From positions 1 to 14,706 of the forward strand of contig JAJISG010000152.1 of assembly GCA_022848835.1 (NCBI GenBank): DNA of 14,706 bases, in the 5' to 3' direction. The position numbers and the translations under genes are program-made. Shown here in pieces: positions 6,826 to 13,286 of the stretch. Origin of the DNA: Thermoplasmatota archaeon. GTDB lineage: Archaea; Thermoplasmatota; Thermoplasmata; RBG-16-68-12; JAJISG01. The notes beneath the pieces were generated by a model that was given only the letters and a program-made list of their open reading frames with translations, did not search any database and was not told the origin of the DNA. Each line of letters opens with the position of its first letter. The stretch's first letter is position 1.

Positions 6826-8124
6826 ATGGCGGACAGGGTGGAGATCGCAGATATTCTAGAGGGCCTACACACGGGCAAGGCGGTGGAGGTGCGCGGGTGG
6901 GTCTACAGGTCCAGAAGCAGCGGCGGCATCGCCTTCGTCCTCGTGCGGGACTCATCGGGCGTGGTCCAGGTTACCTTCGACAAGGATGAGCTGGGGGACC
7001 GCTCCTTCCTCGAGGTGGAGCAGGCGGGGATCGAGACCTCCATTATCGCGAAGGGTGGCGTGGTGGAGGAAGGGAGGGCACCCGGAGGTTATGAGATCAA
7101 AGGGAATAGCATGGAGGTGGTGGGGCCCTCCAGGAACTTTCCCATAGGCCGGGACATCAGCGATGAGTTCCTCCTGGACGTGAGACATCTCTGGATCAGG
7201 TCTCAGAAGATGACCTCCATCTTCAAGGTCAGGTCCACAGTCTTCGGGACGATTCATGATTACTTCCGCAGCTGCGGCTTCTACGAGGTTCAACCCCCCA
7301 TAATCACCCCTGCTGGCAGCGAGGGTGGCGCCACCCTCTTCGAGGTGGACTACTTCGGGAAGAAGCTGTTCCTGACCCAGAGCTGGCAGCTTTACGCAGA
7401 GTCCATGGTGATGGGGCTGGAGAGGATATACACCATCGCCCCCTCCTTCAGGGCGGAGAAGTCCAGAACCACGCGTCACCTGACAGAGTACTGGCATGCA
7501 GAGATGGAGATGGCCTGGGAAGGTATGGAGACCATCATAGGGCACGGGGAGGCCCTCATATCCCAGGTGTGTCAGGCAGTTGCGGAGCGTAACGCGAGGG
7601 AGCTGGAATCACTGGGTAGGGACGTCGACTACATCGGCGGTATTGAGCCCCCCTTCCCACGTATCACCTATGAGGAGGCCTTGGAGAGGCTTAGATCCGA
7701 GGGCATGGAGTTGGAGTGGGGAAAGGACATCAGGACCCTGGAGGAGAAGGCCCTAGCCAAGTCCTTCGACAAGCCCATAATCGTTACCCACTACCCCAAG
7801 GAGTCTCAAGCCTTCTACAAAATGACCGACCCAGAGGACCCAGACCTGGTCCTTGCCTTTGACTTCATTGCCCCGGAGATTGGGGGGGAGCTCATCGGGG
7901 GGTCGGAGCGAGAGGCGGACCTGGAGACCCTGAAGGCTAATCTCCTAAGACAGGGTGAGGACCTTGAGGCCTACGATTGGTACCTGGACACCCGCCGTTA
8001 CGGTTCCGTCCAACATTCAGGCTTCGGAATGGGAGTGGACCGCCTAGTCCAGTGGATATGCCTTCTGGACCATGTCCGAGACACCATTCCCTTCCCTAGG
8101 ACCCTGACGCGACATAAGCCCTAG
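6826..8124 (+). CDS. asnS: Asparaginyl-tRNA synthetase, archaeal class IIb
   Basis: Charges tRNA-Asn directly with asparagine in the cytosol. It has 432 residues, the usual length for archaeal AsnRS. The N-terminal OB-fold anticodon-binding domain (about 15-100) contains VEVRGWVYRSR and VLVRDSSGVVQV. The class II core has EGGATLFEVDYFGKKLFLTQ, motif 2 FRAEKSRTTRHLTEY (208-222), GGELIGGSERE and motif 3 HSGFGMGVDRL (397-407). The GATLF...LTQS and YLDTRRYGSV segments match archaeal AsnRS rather than AspRS. The frame stays open upstream to 6364, but that part is antisense to rimI and not conserved. ATG 6826 is supported by a GAGG and a TATA-fitting leader; GTG 6808 would add six residues. The next gene converges with a gap of two bases. 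Confidence 0.95.
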   Translation: MADRVEIADILEGLHTGKAVEVRGWVYRSRSSGGIAFVLVRDSSGVVQVTFDKDELGDRSFLEVEQAGIETSIIAKGGVVEEGRAPGGYEIKGNSMEVVGPSRNFPIGRDISDEFLLDVRHLWIRSQKMTSIFKVRSTVFGTIHDYFRSCGFYEVQPPIITPAGSEGGATLFEVDYFGKKLFLTQSWQLYAESMVMGLERIYTIAPSFRAEKSRTTRHLTEYWHAEMEMAWEGMETIIGHGEALISQVCQAVAERNARELESLGRDVDYIGGIEPPFPRITYEEALERLRSEGMELEWGKDIRTLEEKALAKSFDKPIIVTHYPKESQAFYKMTDPEDPDLVLAFDFIAPEIGGELIGGSEREADLETLKANLLRQGEDLEAYDWYLDTRRYGSVQHSGFGMGVDRLVQWICLLDHVRDTIPFPRTLTRHKP

Positions 8125-8126
8125 GC

Positions 8127-9293
8127 TTAGGCCTCAGACCTGCGTAGCTCGCCGATGACCTCCCTGGCGATGATCAGCTTTTGAATCTCGTTGGTTCCCT
8201 CGTAGATTCCCAGAATCTTGGCATCCCTGAAGTGTCTCTCGACGGGGTAGTCACCAGAGAAGCCGTAGCCGCCGTGCACCTGCACGGCCCTGTCGGCTGA
8301 TCTCACGGCCATCTGGGCACCGAAGAGCTTGGCGACGCTCACGGCCAGGGTGTTGTCCACGTTCTGGTCCCTCAACCAGGCTGCCTTGAGGTAGAGGAGG
8401 CGAGCGGCCTCCACATCCACGGCCATCTCCGCAATCATCTCCTGAATGAGCTGGAAGGAGCCGATAGGTCTCCCAAAGGCCTTCCTCTCCCGAGCGTGTT
8501 CGATGCTTGCCTCCAGGCAGGCTTGCCCTATCCCAACAGCACCCGCCGCGACGCCGAGACGACCGTGATTGAGGACATACATAGCTATCTCCCAGCCCTG
8601 GCCCTCCTGTCCCACAATGTTCTCCACCGAGATCCGGCAATCGTCAAAGGCCAGGTCCGCAGTAGGGGAGGCCCGCAACCCCAGCTTGGTGTTGGTCTCC
8701 ACGTGAGGTGCGCTGAAACCCGACGTGCCCTTTTCCACCAGGAAAGCGCAGATTCCCTCGTGGCCCTCAGTCTTGGGAAGCCTGGCGAAGACAATGACGT
8801 AATCTGCCACATTGCCGTTGCTTATGAAGCGCTTGGAGCCGTTGAGGACCCACTCGCGCCCTTCCCTGACCGCCGCAGTCCGCTGGTTTGCGGCATCGGA
8901 GCCAGCATCGGGCTCGGTGAGAGCCCAAGCCCCCAGTTTCTTTCCCTGGGCGATGGGTGTGAGGTATTTCCTCTTCTGCTCCTCGTTCCCGAAAGCCAGT
9001 AAGGTGGTAGCTACGAGGGAAGTCTGAACTGAGAGGGTGGTCCTCAGGGAGTTGCAGCCTCTGGCAATCTCTTCCACCACAAGGGCGAAGCTGACGTAGT
9101 CCATCCCCGCGCCTCCATATTCCTCTGGAATGGGCATACCGAAGAAGCCCAGCTCTGCCACCCTATCCGTCACGGACCTGGGGATCTCTCCCTTCTCCTC
9201 CCAGGACTTCACGTGGGGGATGACCTCCTTGTCCACGAAGCTCCTGGCCGTCTCCCGTATCATCCTCTGCTCTTCAGAGAGCTGGAAATCCAA
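8127..9293 (-). CDS. Acyl-CoA dehydrogenase, FAD-dependent
   Basis: Oxidises an acyl-CoA to the trans-2-enoyl-CoA and passes electrons to an electron-transfer flavoprotein; part of fatty-acid or branched-chain amino-acid breakdown. The 388 residues are the normal family length. Signature 1 ALTEPDAGSD (124-133) and signature 2 QVHGGYGFSGDYPVERHFRD (338-357) are intact. The catalytic base is Glu365 in YEGTNEIQ, the position used by short/medium-chain and butyryl-CoA dehydrogenases, so a short or branched substrate is likely. No ETF, thiolase or CoA ligase gene is in the window. The start is TTG at 9293 with GGTGA four bases upstream. The promoter carries a perfect 17-base palindrome. The gene class is common in bacteria, so lateral origin is possible, but nothing in the base use shows it. 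Confidence 0.95.
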   Translation of the reverse strand: MDFQLSEEQRMIRETARSFVDKEVIPHVKSWEEKGEIPRSVTDRVAELGFFGMPIPEEYGGAGMDYVSFALVVEEIARGCNSLRTTLSVQTSLVATTLLAFGNEEQKRKYLTPIAQGKKLGAWALTEPDAGSDAANQRTAAVREGREWVLNGSKRFISNGNVADYVIVFARLPKTEGHEGICAFLVEKGTSGFSAPHVETNTKLGLRASPTADLAFDDCRISVENIVGQEGQGWEIAMYVLNHGRLGVAAGAVGIGQACLEASIEHARERKAFGRPIGSFQLIQEMIAEMAVDVEAARLLYLKAAWLRDQNVDNTLAVSVAKLFGAQMAVRSADRAVQVHGGYGFSGDYPVERHFRDAKILGIYEGTNEIQKLIIAREVIGELRRSEA

Positions 9294-9297
9294 GCTT

Positions 9298-9302
9298 TCA
9301 CC
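9298..9302 (-). promoter_or_regulatory. Ribosome binding site of the acyl-CoA dehydrogenase gene
   Basis: GGTGA on the minus strand, four bases before TTG 9293. It pairs with the ATCACC part of the archaeal 16S rRNA 3' end and supports the TTG start. Confidence 0.5.
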
Positions 9303-9326
9303 AGAAGTTCACTAGAGCCACCCGTT

Positions 9327-9335
9327 CCTTAAACC
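9327..9335 (-). promoter_or_regulatory. Candidate TATA box of the acyl-CoA dehydrogenase gene
   Basis: GGTTTAAGG on the minus strand, centred 38 bases before TTG 9293; predicted leader about 12 bases with GGTGA near its 5' end. Confidence 0.45.
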
Positions 9336-9352
9336 TTCCTCTGGCAGAGGAA
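9336..9352. promoter_or_regulatory. Perfect 17-base palindrome, candidate operator
   Basis: TTCCTCTG-G-CAGAGGAA, with 8-base arms around one central base. It directly abuts the TATA-like box on its upstream side for the acyl-CoA dehydrogenase, where TFB would contact the BRE. A dimeric helix-turn-helix regulator is the simplest reading. No regulator gene is adjacent. Confidence 0.5.
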
Positions 9353-9427
9353 TATGCGTCCCTATTGCCTCGCCAGGGAGGAGTTGTGCGCTGCACTTAC
9401 CATGAGACCGATGGAATGGCTCAAAGA

Positions 9428-9451
9428 TGGAGGAGGGTAACTGGAGGAGGG
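9428..9451 (+). repeat. Direct repeat in purine-rich tract upstream of the dUTPase-fold gene
   Basis: TGGAGGAGGG occurs at 9428-9437 and 9442-9451, period 14. It ends 13 bases before the GGTTAACC promoter element. It could be an upstream factor site or simple low-complexity sequence. Confidence 0.3.
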
Positions 9452-9463
9452 AGGAAATCGGAA

Positions 9464-9472
9464 GGGTTAACC
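9464..9472 (+). promoter_or_regulatory. Candidate TATA element of the dUTPase-fold gene
   Basis: GGGTTAACC, centred 35 bases before TTG 9503. The predicted transcript start near 9494 coincides with the GGTGG ribosome-binding stretch. Confidence 0.35.
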
Positions 9473-9493
9473 GCGACGGTATGCTAAAGGGTC

Positions 9494-9501
9494 GGTGGTG
9501 G
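9494..9501 (+). promoter_or_regulatory. Ribosome binding site of the dUTPase-fold gene
   Basis: GGTGGTGG immediately before TTG 9503. An in-frame stop at 9485-9487 leaves no earlier start, so TTG 9503 is well supported. Confidence 0.5.
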
Positions 9502-9502
9502 C

Positions 9503-10009
9503 TTGCAGCTCTCCGATGAGGATCTCAAGGTCCGGATGACTGAGGGCAAGCTGAAAATCGTCGGCTTCATGGAGAAGAATCTGACGCCGAACGGCTACGA
9601 CCTCACTATCGGGGAGGTCCTCGTCCCCTCCCTCAGCAGCCTTCACAGTGAAGGTACCGCGAGGATATCACCCAAGACGTGGTTCCTCGTCAGCACGATG
9701 GAGTTCCTGGAACTGGGACCCCGCTTGTCGGGAGACCTCTGGATAAGGACCACCTGGGCCCGCCGAGGTATCATTCCATCCTTCGGGAAGGTGGACGCAG
9801 GGTTCAAGGGAAACCTAACCCTCTCTGCCTTCAACGCCTCTGAAGAAGAGATTGCTCTCCCTGTAGGGGATACCTTCGCACAGATCACCATTCATGAGTT
9901 GGGAACGCCGCCCTCCCGAACCTACCCAGAAAGTTCCGGCACGTACCAGGGCCAGAAGGGAGTCACCCTGTCGAGATCTTCAGGTCAAGGGCGTAGTGAC
10001 CCTGGCTAG
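9503..10009 (+). CDS. dCTP deaminase/dUTPase-superfamily protein, probably dUTPase
   Basis: A 168-residue beta-fold enzyme of the family that turns dCTP to dUTP or dUTP to dUMP, keeping uracil out of DNA. Seen: NLTPNGYDLTIG (26-37), the triphosphate-binding stretch RTTWARRG (82-89), VDAGFKGNLTL (97-107) and the C-terminal GTYQGQKGVTLSR (146-158) typical of dCTP deaminases. The catalytic Glu of deaminases (VLEFYN, Glu138 in E. coli Dcd) is Ser108 here (LTLSAFN). Asp98, matching the catalytic Asp of dUTPases, is kept. dUTP hydrolysis is therefore likelier than deamination. The last 47 bases overlap the convergent Trm5-like gene. Superfamily sure; activity inferred. Confidence 0.88.
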   Translation: MQLSDEDLKVRMTEGKLKIVGFMEKNLTPNGYDLTIGEVLVPSLSSLHSEGTARISPKTWFLVSTMEFLELGPRLSGDLWIRTTWARRGIIPSFGKVDAGFKGNLTLSAFNASEEEIALPVGDTFAQITIHELGTPPSRTYPESSGTYQGQKGVTLSRSSGQGRSDPG

Positions 10010-10988
10010 GGGAGTAGCCCCTCACCTCTCGCGAGCCCAAGAGCTCCATGGCCAGTCCCCTCGGTAGAGCGCTGCTGAGATCCTCAAGCCGTTCCTCCAG
10101 AGAGTCTCGCTCTAGAATCTCGTAATAGTGGAGAATGCCTCCCTCTTTCAGAGTGGAGGCCGCTAAGGTGAAATGGGGAAGGGGACTCTTGGGGAAATCC
10201 AAGACCACTCTGTCCGCCGGTTCCAGATAGGGGAGCACCTTCCGCACATCTCCCTGAATGGGGGCCACATTCTCCAGATGATTCCTCCTGACGTTTTCCC
10301 GCAGAAACTCGATGGCTGAAGGATTGACATCCACAGCGTAGACCACGCCTGCCCCCTGCCGTGCCATGTGGAGGGCGAAGGGTCCGACGCCACAGAAGGC
10401 GTCTATGATGACCTCACCTGTACGAACCCCTTGGGCCACACGCCTCCTCTCTCCAGCCATCCTTGGTGAGAAGTACACCTGGGATGGATCCATTGCAAGC
10501 TTGAGGCCATACTCTCTGTGAACTGTTCGCGTACTCCGCCTACCGATGATGACTCGCAACGTCCGCCTCCTCCGATGCCCCGAGACGCCCTCGTCCACCG
10601 CGACCGTCGCCACGCTCTTTGTCGCCTTCAGGAGGGCGGAGCCTATGGCCTCCTCGAAGCTCGCCAACTCCTCGTGTATCTTCAGGATCAAGACATCCCC
10701 AACTATATCGTGAGCCCTGGGAAGCAGAGGTCGTAGTTCCTCCGGAACCTCCAAAAGCTCCCTGTAGCTTCTGGGCCTCTGGGACATCTCCTTGAACTCG
10801 TGGATTTTCAGAGGATAGCCTATGGAAACCTCATCCTTCACGGGGAGGAGTAGGGTGCCATCTCCGTCCTCAATCCGCAGACCCCTTCGAAGCATGCCCA
10901 GGCTGGCAAGGCTGCGTCTCGCCCTCTCCCCCTCTTCTCTGGGAACGACCACAGCGATGGACCTCACCCGTAACGGATACCCTCTCAA
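9963..10988 (-). CDS. trm5: Trm5-family tRNA (guanine37) methyltransferase
   Basis: A class I S-adenosylmethionine enzyme of the Met_10+/Trm5-Tyw2 family. Trm5 makes m1G at tRNA position 37 to hold the reading frame, and in archaea this is the first wyosine step. It has 341 residues. The N-terminal domain has VPREEGERARRSLASLGML; the middle has HDIVGDVLIL; the linker to the core is YFSPRMAGERRRVAQGV. The SAM site is DAFCGVGPFALHMA (196-209) with acidic Asp220 in YAVDVNP and Asp247 in GDVRK. The catalytic-loop motif is LDFPKS (263-268), against NLP in studied Trm5, so a Tyw2/Taw-type role is not excluded. The TTG start at 10988 is tentative; GTG at 10967 gives an N-terminus closer to homologues. 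The TATA element is shared with the divergent transporter gene. Confidence 0.88.
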   Translation of the reverse strand: MRGYPLRVRSIAVVVPREEGERARRSLASLGMLRRGLRIEDGDGTLLLPVKDEVSIGYPLKIHEFKEMSQRPRSYRELLEVPEELRPLLPRAHDIVGDVLILKIHEELASFEEAIGSALLKATKSVATVAVDEGVSGHRRRRTLRVIIGRRSTRTVHREYGLKLAMDPSQVYFSPRMAGERRRVAQGVRTGEVIIDAFCGVGPFALHMARQGAGVVYAVDVNPSAIEFLRENVRRNHLENVAPIQGDVRKVLPYLEPADRVVLDFPKSPLPHFTLAASTLKEGGILHYYEILERDSLEERLEDLSSALPRGLAMELLGSREVRGYSPSQGHYALDLKISTG

Positions 10989-11025
10989 ACAATAGGCTTA
11001 CCGGTGAGGACCCATCAGAAACTCC

Positions 11026-11034
11026 CTTATACCC
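11026..11034. promoter_or_regulatory. Candidate bidirectional TATA element for trm5 and the VIT-like gene
   Basis: Plus strand CTTATACCC, minus strand GGGTATAAG. Its centre lies about 41 bases from TTG 10988 (minus) and about 37 bases from TTG 11066 (plus). No other TATA-like stretch is seen in this 77-base gap. Confidence 0.45.
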
Positions 11035-11046
11035 TAGCCGTGCTAG
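11034..11046. promoter_or_regulatory. Inverted repeat between TATA element and the VIT-like gene
   Basis: CTAGC-CGT-GCTAG, perfect 5-base arms. Its place just downstream of the TATA on the transporter side is typical for a repressor site. Short, so chance is possible. Confidence 0.3.
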
Positions 11047-11065
11047 CTATGTCGGTGCTCCTTCG

Positions 11066-11644
11066 TTGGGAAGATTCTTCAACGAGTCGTGGAGGGCTCT
11101 AGCAGGGCAGGCCCTTCGCAGGTATTTCATCAACACAATCTTCGACTCCACGTTCGTCGTGATGGGTATCATCATTGCCTCGGCCCTGGCTCCTGACAGT
11201 ACTGTGCGCACCGTCGTGAGCACGATGTTGGCCGCCAGTGTAGCTCTGGGCATCTCCACAGGCACGAGTGTCTATGAGGCGGAGAAGGTGGAAGCTGAGA
11301 TAAGGCTGAAGGAGCTGGAGCGGGCGATGCTCAAGCCGCTGGCAAATACCGACGCAGAGAGGTCGCTAGACGTCTCCAGGTATGTGACCGCCTTCGTGAA
11401 CGGGCTGGCGCCCCTCGTGGTCTTCGCCTTCACGGCGGCTCCGTTCCTCTTGACCTCCTCCGTTCTAGTGGATCCTTCAGTTGCCTACATGTCGATCGCC
11501 ATCGCCATTGGCGTCATCTTCTCCGTAGGGGCCTACCTTGGAAAGCTCTCAGGTGGAGCAGTGTGGCTCAAGGGCCTTCGGATGGCTCTTATCGGCCTGG
11601 GAACCTTTGCGGCCATCTGGTTTATTCAGACCCTCTTTCATTAG
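11066..11644 (+). CDS. VIT1/CCC1-like membrane transporter (iron/manganese family)
   Basis: A 192-residue integral membrane protein with about five hydrophobic segments (near 27-42, 49-69, 107-130, 139-158, 168-190). The first, RRYFINTIFDSTFVVMGIII, has the conserved Asp of the VIT1/CCC1 family. A cytoplasmic charged helix (71-92, EAEKVEAEIRLKELERAM) follows GISTGTSVYE, where the family places metal-binding Glu residues. AFVNGLAPLVVF and GAYLGKLSGG fit the archaeal branch. Studied members move Fe2+ or Mn2+ out of the cytosol; the ion here is not shown. The TTG start is weakly supported by GGTG eight bases upstream, and no other start exists in frame. It is followed eight bases later by dphB, so the two are probably co-transcribed. 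Confidence 0.8.
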   Translation: MGRFFNESWRALAGQALRRYFINTIFDSTFVVMGIIIASALAPDSTVRTVVSTMLAASVALGISTGTSVYEAEKVEAEIRLKELERAMLKPLANTDAERSLDVSRYVTAFVNGLAPLVVFAFTAAPFLLTSSVLVDPSVAYMSIAIAIGVIFSVGAYLGKLSGGAVWLKGLRMALIGLGTFAAIWFIQTLFH

Positions 11645-11652
11645 GGATTGTC

Positions 11653-12447
11653 ATGGGAGAGCTCGTCTTCATTGGTCTGGGCCTCTATGACGAGAGGGAC
11701 GTAACCCTGAAGGGATTGGAGGAGGCACGCTCCTGTGACCTCCTGTTCGCTGAGTTTTTCACATCCAGTCTTGTCGGAACGGGCCCCAGACGGCTGTCCA
11801 ATCTCTACGGCAAGAAGATCAAGGTCCTGACGAGGGAAGAGGTGGAGGGAGGCGACATCATGGTGGAGGCGGCCATGAGTAGGAGGGTGGGCTTTCTGGT
11901 AGCGGGAGATCCCATGGCTGCCACGACCCATGTCGAGCTCAGGCTGCGAGCTCACCGGGCGGGCGTGAGCACGAGGGTCGTGGCCGGAGTCTCCGCTTTG
12001 ACGGCGGTTGCGGGGGCCCTCGGCCTTCAGATATACAAGTTTGGAAGGATCACATCCATACCCTTTCGAGAGGAGGGGTTCGAGCCTCTGAGCCCCTACG
12101 AGGTCGTAGGGATGAACCGCGCCGCCGGCCTGCATTCCCTCGTCCTCCTCGACATCCAGGAGGAGCGGTACATGACCGCAGGGGAGGGGATGGAGTACTT
12201 GCTCGGGTGCGAGGCAGAACTCTCAAAGGGCGTCTTTTTGCCCGAGACGGCGATATGTGTCGTGGGTCGTCTCGGGTCCTCTCAACCCCTTGTACGGGCT
12301 GATAGGGTTGGAACCCTCCTGGAGGAGGACCTGGGAACGCCTCTTCACGCCCTCGTCATCCCGGGCAAGCTCCACTTCATGGAGGTCGAGTGTCTATCCG
12401 AATTTGCAGGCCTTCCGGAGGATCTTGCCCAGAGCTTCAACCCGTGA
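11653..12447 (+). CDS. dphB: Diphthine synthase (diphthamide biosynthesis methyltransferase)
   Basis: Uses S-adenosylmethionine to methylate the modified histidine of elongation factor 2, a middle step of diphthamide synthesis. It has 264 residues, the normal length, in the tetrapyrrole-methylase fold. Hallmarks: IGLGLYDERDVTLKGLEEA (7-25), AEFFTS, VLTREEVE, FLVAGDPMAATTH (81-93), the IYKFGR segment (127-132), SIPF, and PLHALVIPGKLHFMEVE near the end. The frame is open back to 11563, but that extension overlaps the transporter gene and is not conserved. ATG 11653 is preceded by AGGG six bases away. No own TATA is seen; it likely reads from the transporter promoter. Its last 11 bases overlap the convergent methyltransferase gene. 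Confidence 0.96.
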   Translation: MGELVFIGLGLYDERDVTLKGLEEARSCDLLFAEFFTSSLVGTGPRRLSNLYGKKIKVLTREEVEGGDIMVEAAMSRRVGFLVAGDPMAATTHVELRLRAHRAGVSTRVVAGVSALTAVAGALGLQIYKFGRITSIPFREEGFEPLSPYEVVGMNRAAGLHSLVLLDIQEERYMTAGEGMEYLLGCEAELSKGVFLPETAICVVGRLGSSQPLVRADRVGTLLEEDLGTPLHALVIPGKLHFMEVECLSEFAGLPEDLAQSFNP

Positions 12448-13183
12448 CAAGGTCCTCTACGCCCCAACGAATCAACTCGACCTTCTTTTTCATGTTGAGG
12501 ACCTGGTCGGAGAACTCCTTCCGAACGGAAGTCATTGCGCTCGCATGGGCTTCCTCGGGCAGGGTCCACTGCCCAGAATAGGTCCTCCTCTCCAGCGCCT
12601 CTATCCCATCCGCTGCCTCTCGGCGTTCCGTGAAGGAACCGACGAGAGTCCGCTTCTCGGGCAGGATGATGTCTGGAAGCTCTCGCTCGAAAACGCCTGC
12701 CCTCCGCTCCCCATGGCCAGCCCTCCGGATGAATTTCCAGTAGGTGCTGAAAGGTGAATGAACATCCTCCCAGTGAGTCGCGACTGTGTAGTAGGCCACT
12801 CGGGTCACCCTAGCTATCTCCTTGAGGGCTCTCTTCCAGTCTTCGATCAGGTGTAGGACGTGGATGCTGTAGGCCGCTTCAACTGACTTGTCCTTGAAGG
12901 GCAGGAACAAGGCATTGGCTAGAAGGACATCTGTCAAGCCCTTCTTCAGACCTCTAGCCATCATTCTAGGGGATATGTCCACGCCTAGGAGGTTGATTCC
13001 CCTCCTCTGCAGGGGTAGCGCGAACCTTCCGGTACCCACCCCAATCTCCAGGACGCTGCCATACTCCCCCAGCTCCCGGGAGAAGGCCTCGATGATCGTT
13101 TTCATCTGCCTCGATGGCAGTCGTCGGGTCTCATCGTAGCGATGGGCGATCCTGTCGAAACTGATGCTCTTGGGGTCCGTCAA
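12437..13183 (-). CDS. Class I SAM-dependent methyltransferase (Methyltransf_11/UbiE type)
   Basis: A 248-residue methyltransferase of unknown substrate. The N-terminal SFDRIAHRYDETR (residues 8-20) and motif I VLEIGVGTGRFALPL (44-58) bind SAM. The acidic residue after strand 2 is in GVDISPRMM (67-75), and LPFKDKSVEAAYSIHVLHLI (94-113) matches motifs II-III of the UbiE-like group. The region after about residue 135 is divergent and rich in charged residues, so the substrate cannot be read. The TTG start at 13183 is needed to include the conserved FDRIAHRYD and lies about 24 bases from a TATA-like box, implying a leaderless message. It overlaps dphB tail to tail. A T5 run on the plus strand at 12486-12490 inside this gene could help end dphB transcripts. 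Confidence 0.88.
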   Translation of the reverse strand: MTDPKSISFDRIAHRYDETRRLPSRQMKTIIEAFSRELGEYGSVLEIGVGTGRFALPLQRRGINLLGVDISPRMMARGLKKGLTDVLLANALFLPFKDKSVEAAYSIHVLHLIEDWKRALKEIARVTRVAYYTVATHWEDVHSPFSTYWKFIRRAGHGERRAGVFERELPDIILPEKRTLVGSFTERREAADGIEALERRTYSGQWTLPEEAHASAMTSVRKEFSDQVLNMKKKVELIRWGVEDLVTG

Positions 13184-13203
13184 CGATGATGCATCTGCAC
13201 CCT

Positions 13204-13210
13204 CTATATC
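13204..13210 (-). promoter_or_regulatory. Candidate TATA box of the methyltransferase gene
   Basis: GATATAG on the minus strand, centred about 24 bases before TTG 13183. Confidence 0.45.
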
Positions 13211-13258
13211 CCGTTTGCCCCCATGGGAGTAGTTTCACTGAACCCCCCTGTGAATACC

Positions 13259-13266
13259 CTTATATT
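13259..13266 (+). promoter_or_regulatory. Candidate TATA box of radA
   Basis: CTTATATT centred about 24.5 bases before ATG 13287, so the transcript probably starts at the ATG. A weak inverted repeat TTCAC/GTGAA (13234-13238, 13250-13254) lies just upstream. Confidence 0.6.
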
Positions 13267-13286
13267 CGGAATCGGGTTAGGCATGT

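Noticed and set aside
6952..7545. 197-codon minus-strand frame inside asnS
   Set aside because: No recognisable motif and fully inside a highly conserved gene on the other strand.
11563..11652. In-frame extension of dphB upstream of ATG 11653
   Set aside because: It overlaps the 3' end of the VIT-like gene, while DphB proteins begin at the conserved strand starting at ATG 11653.
12486..12490. T5 run as terminator of dphB
   Set aside because: It lies 39 bases past the stop and could act as one, but it encodes lysines of the convergent gene and is too short to call on its own.
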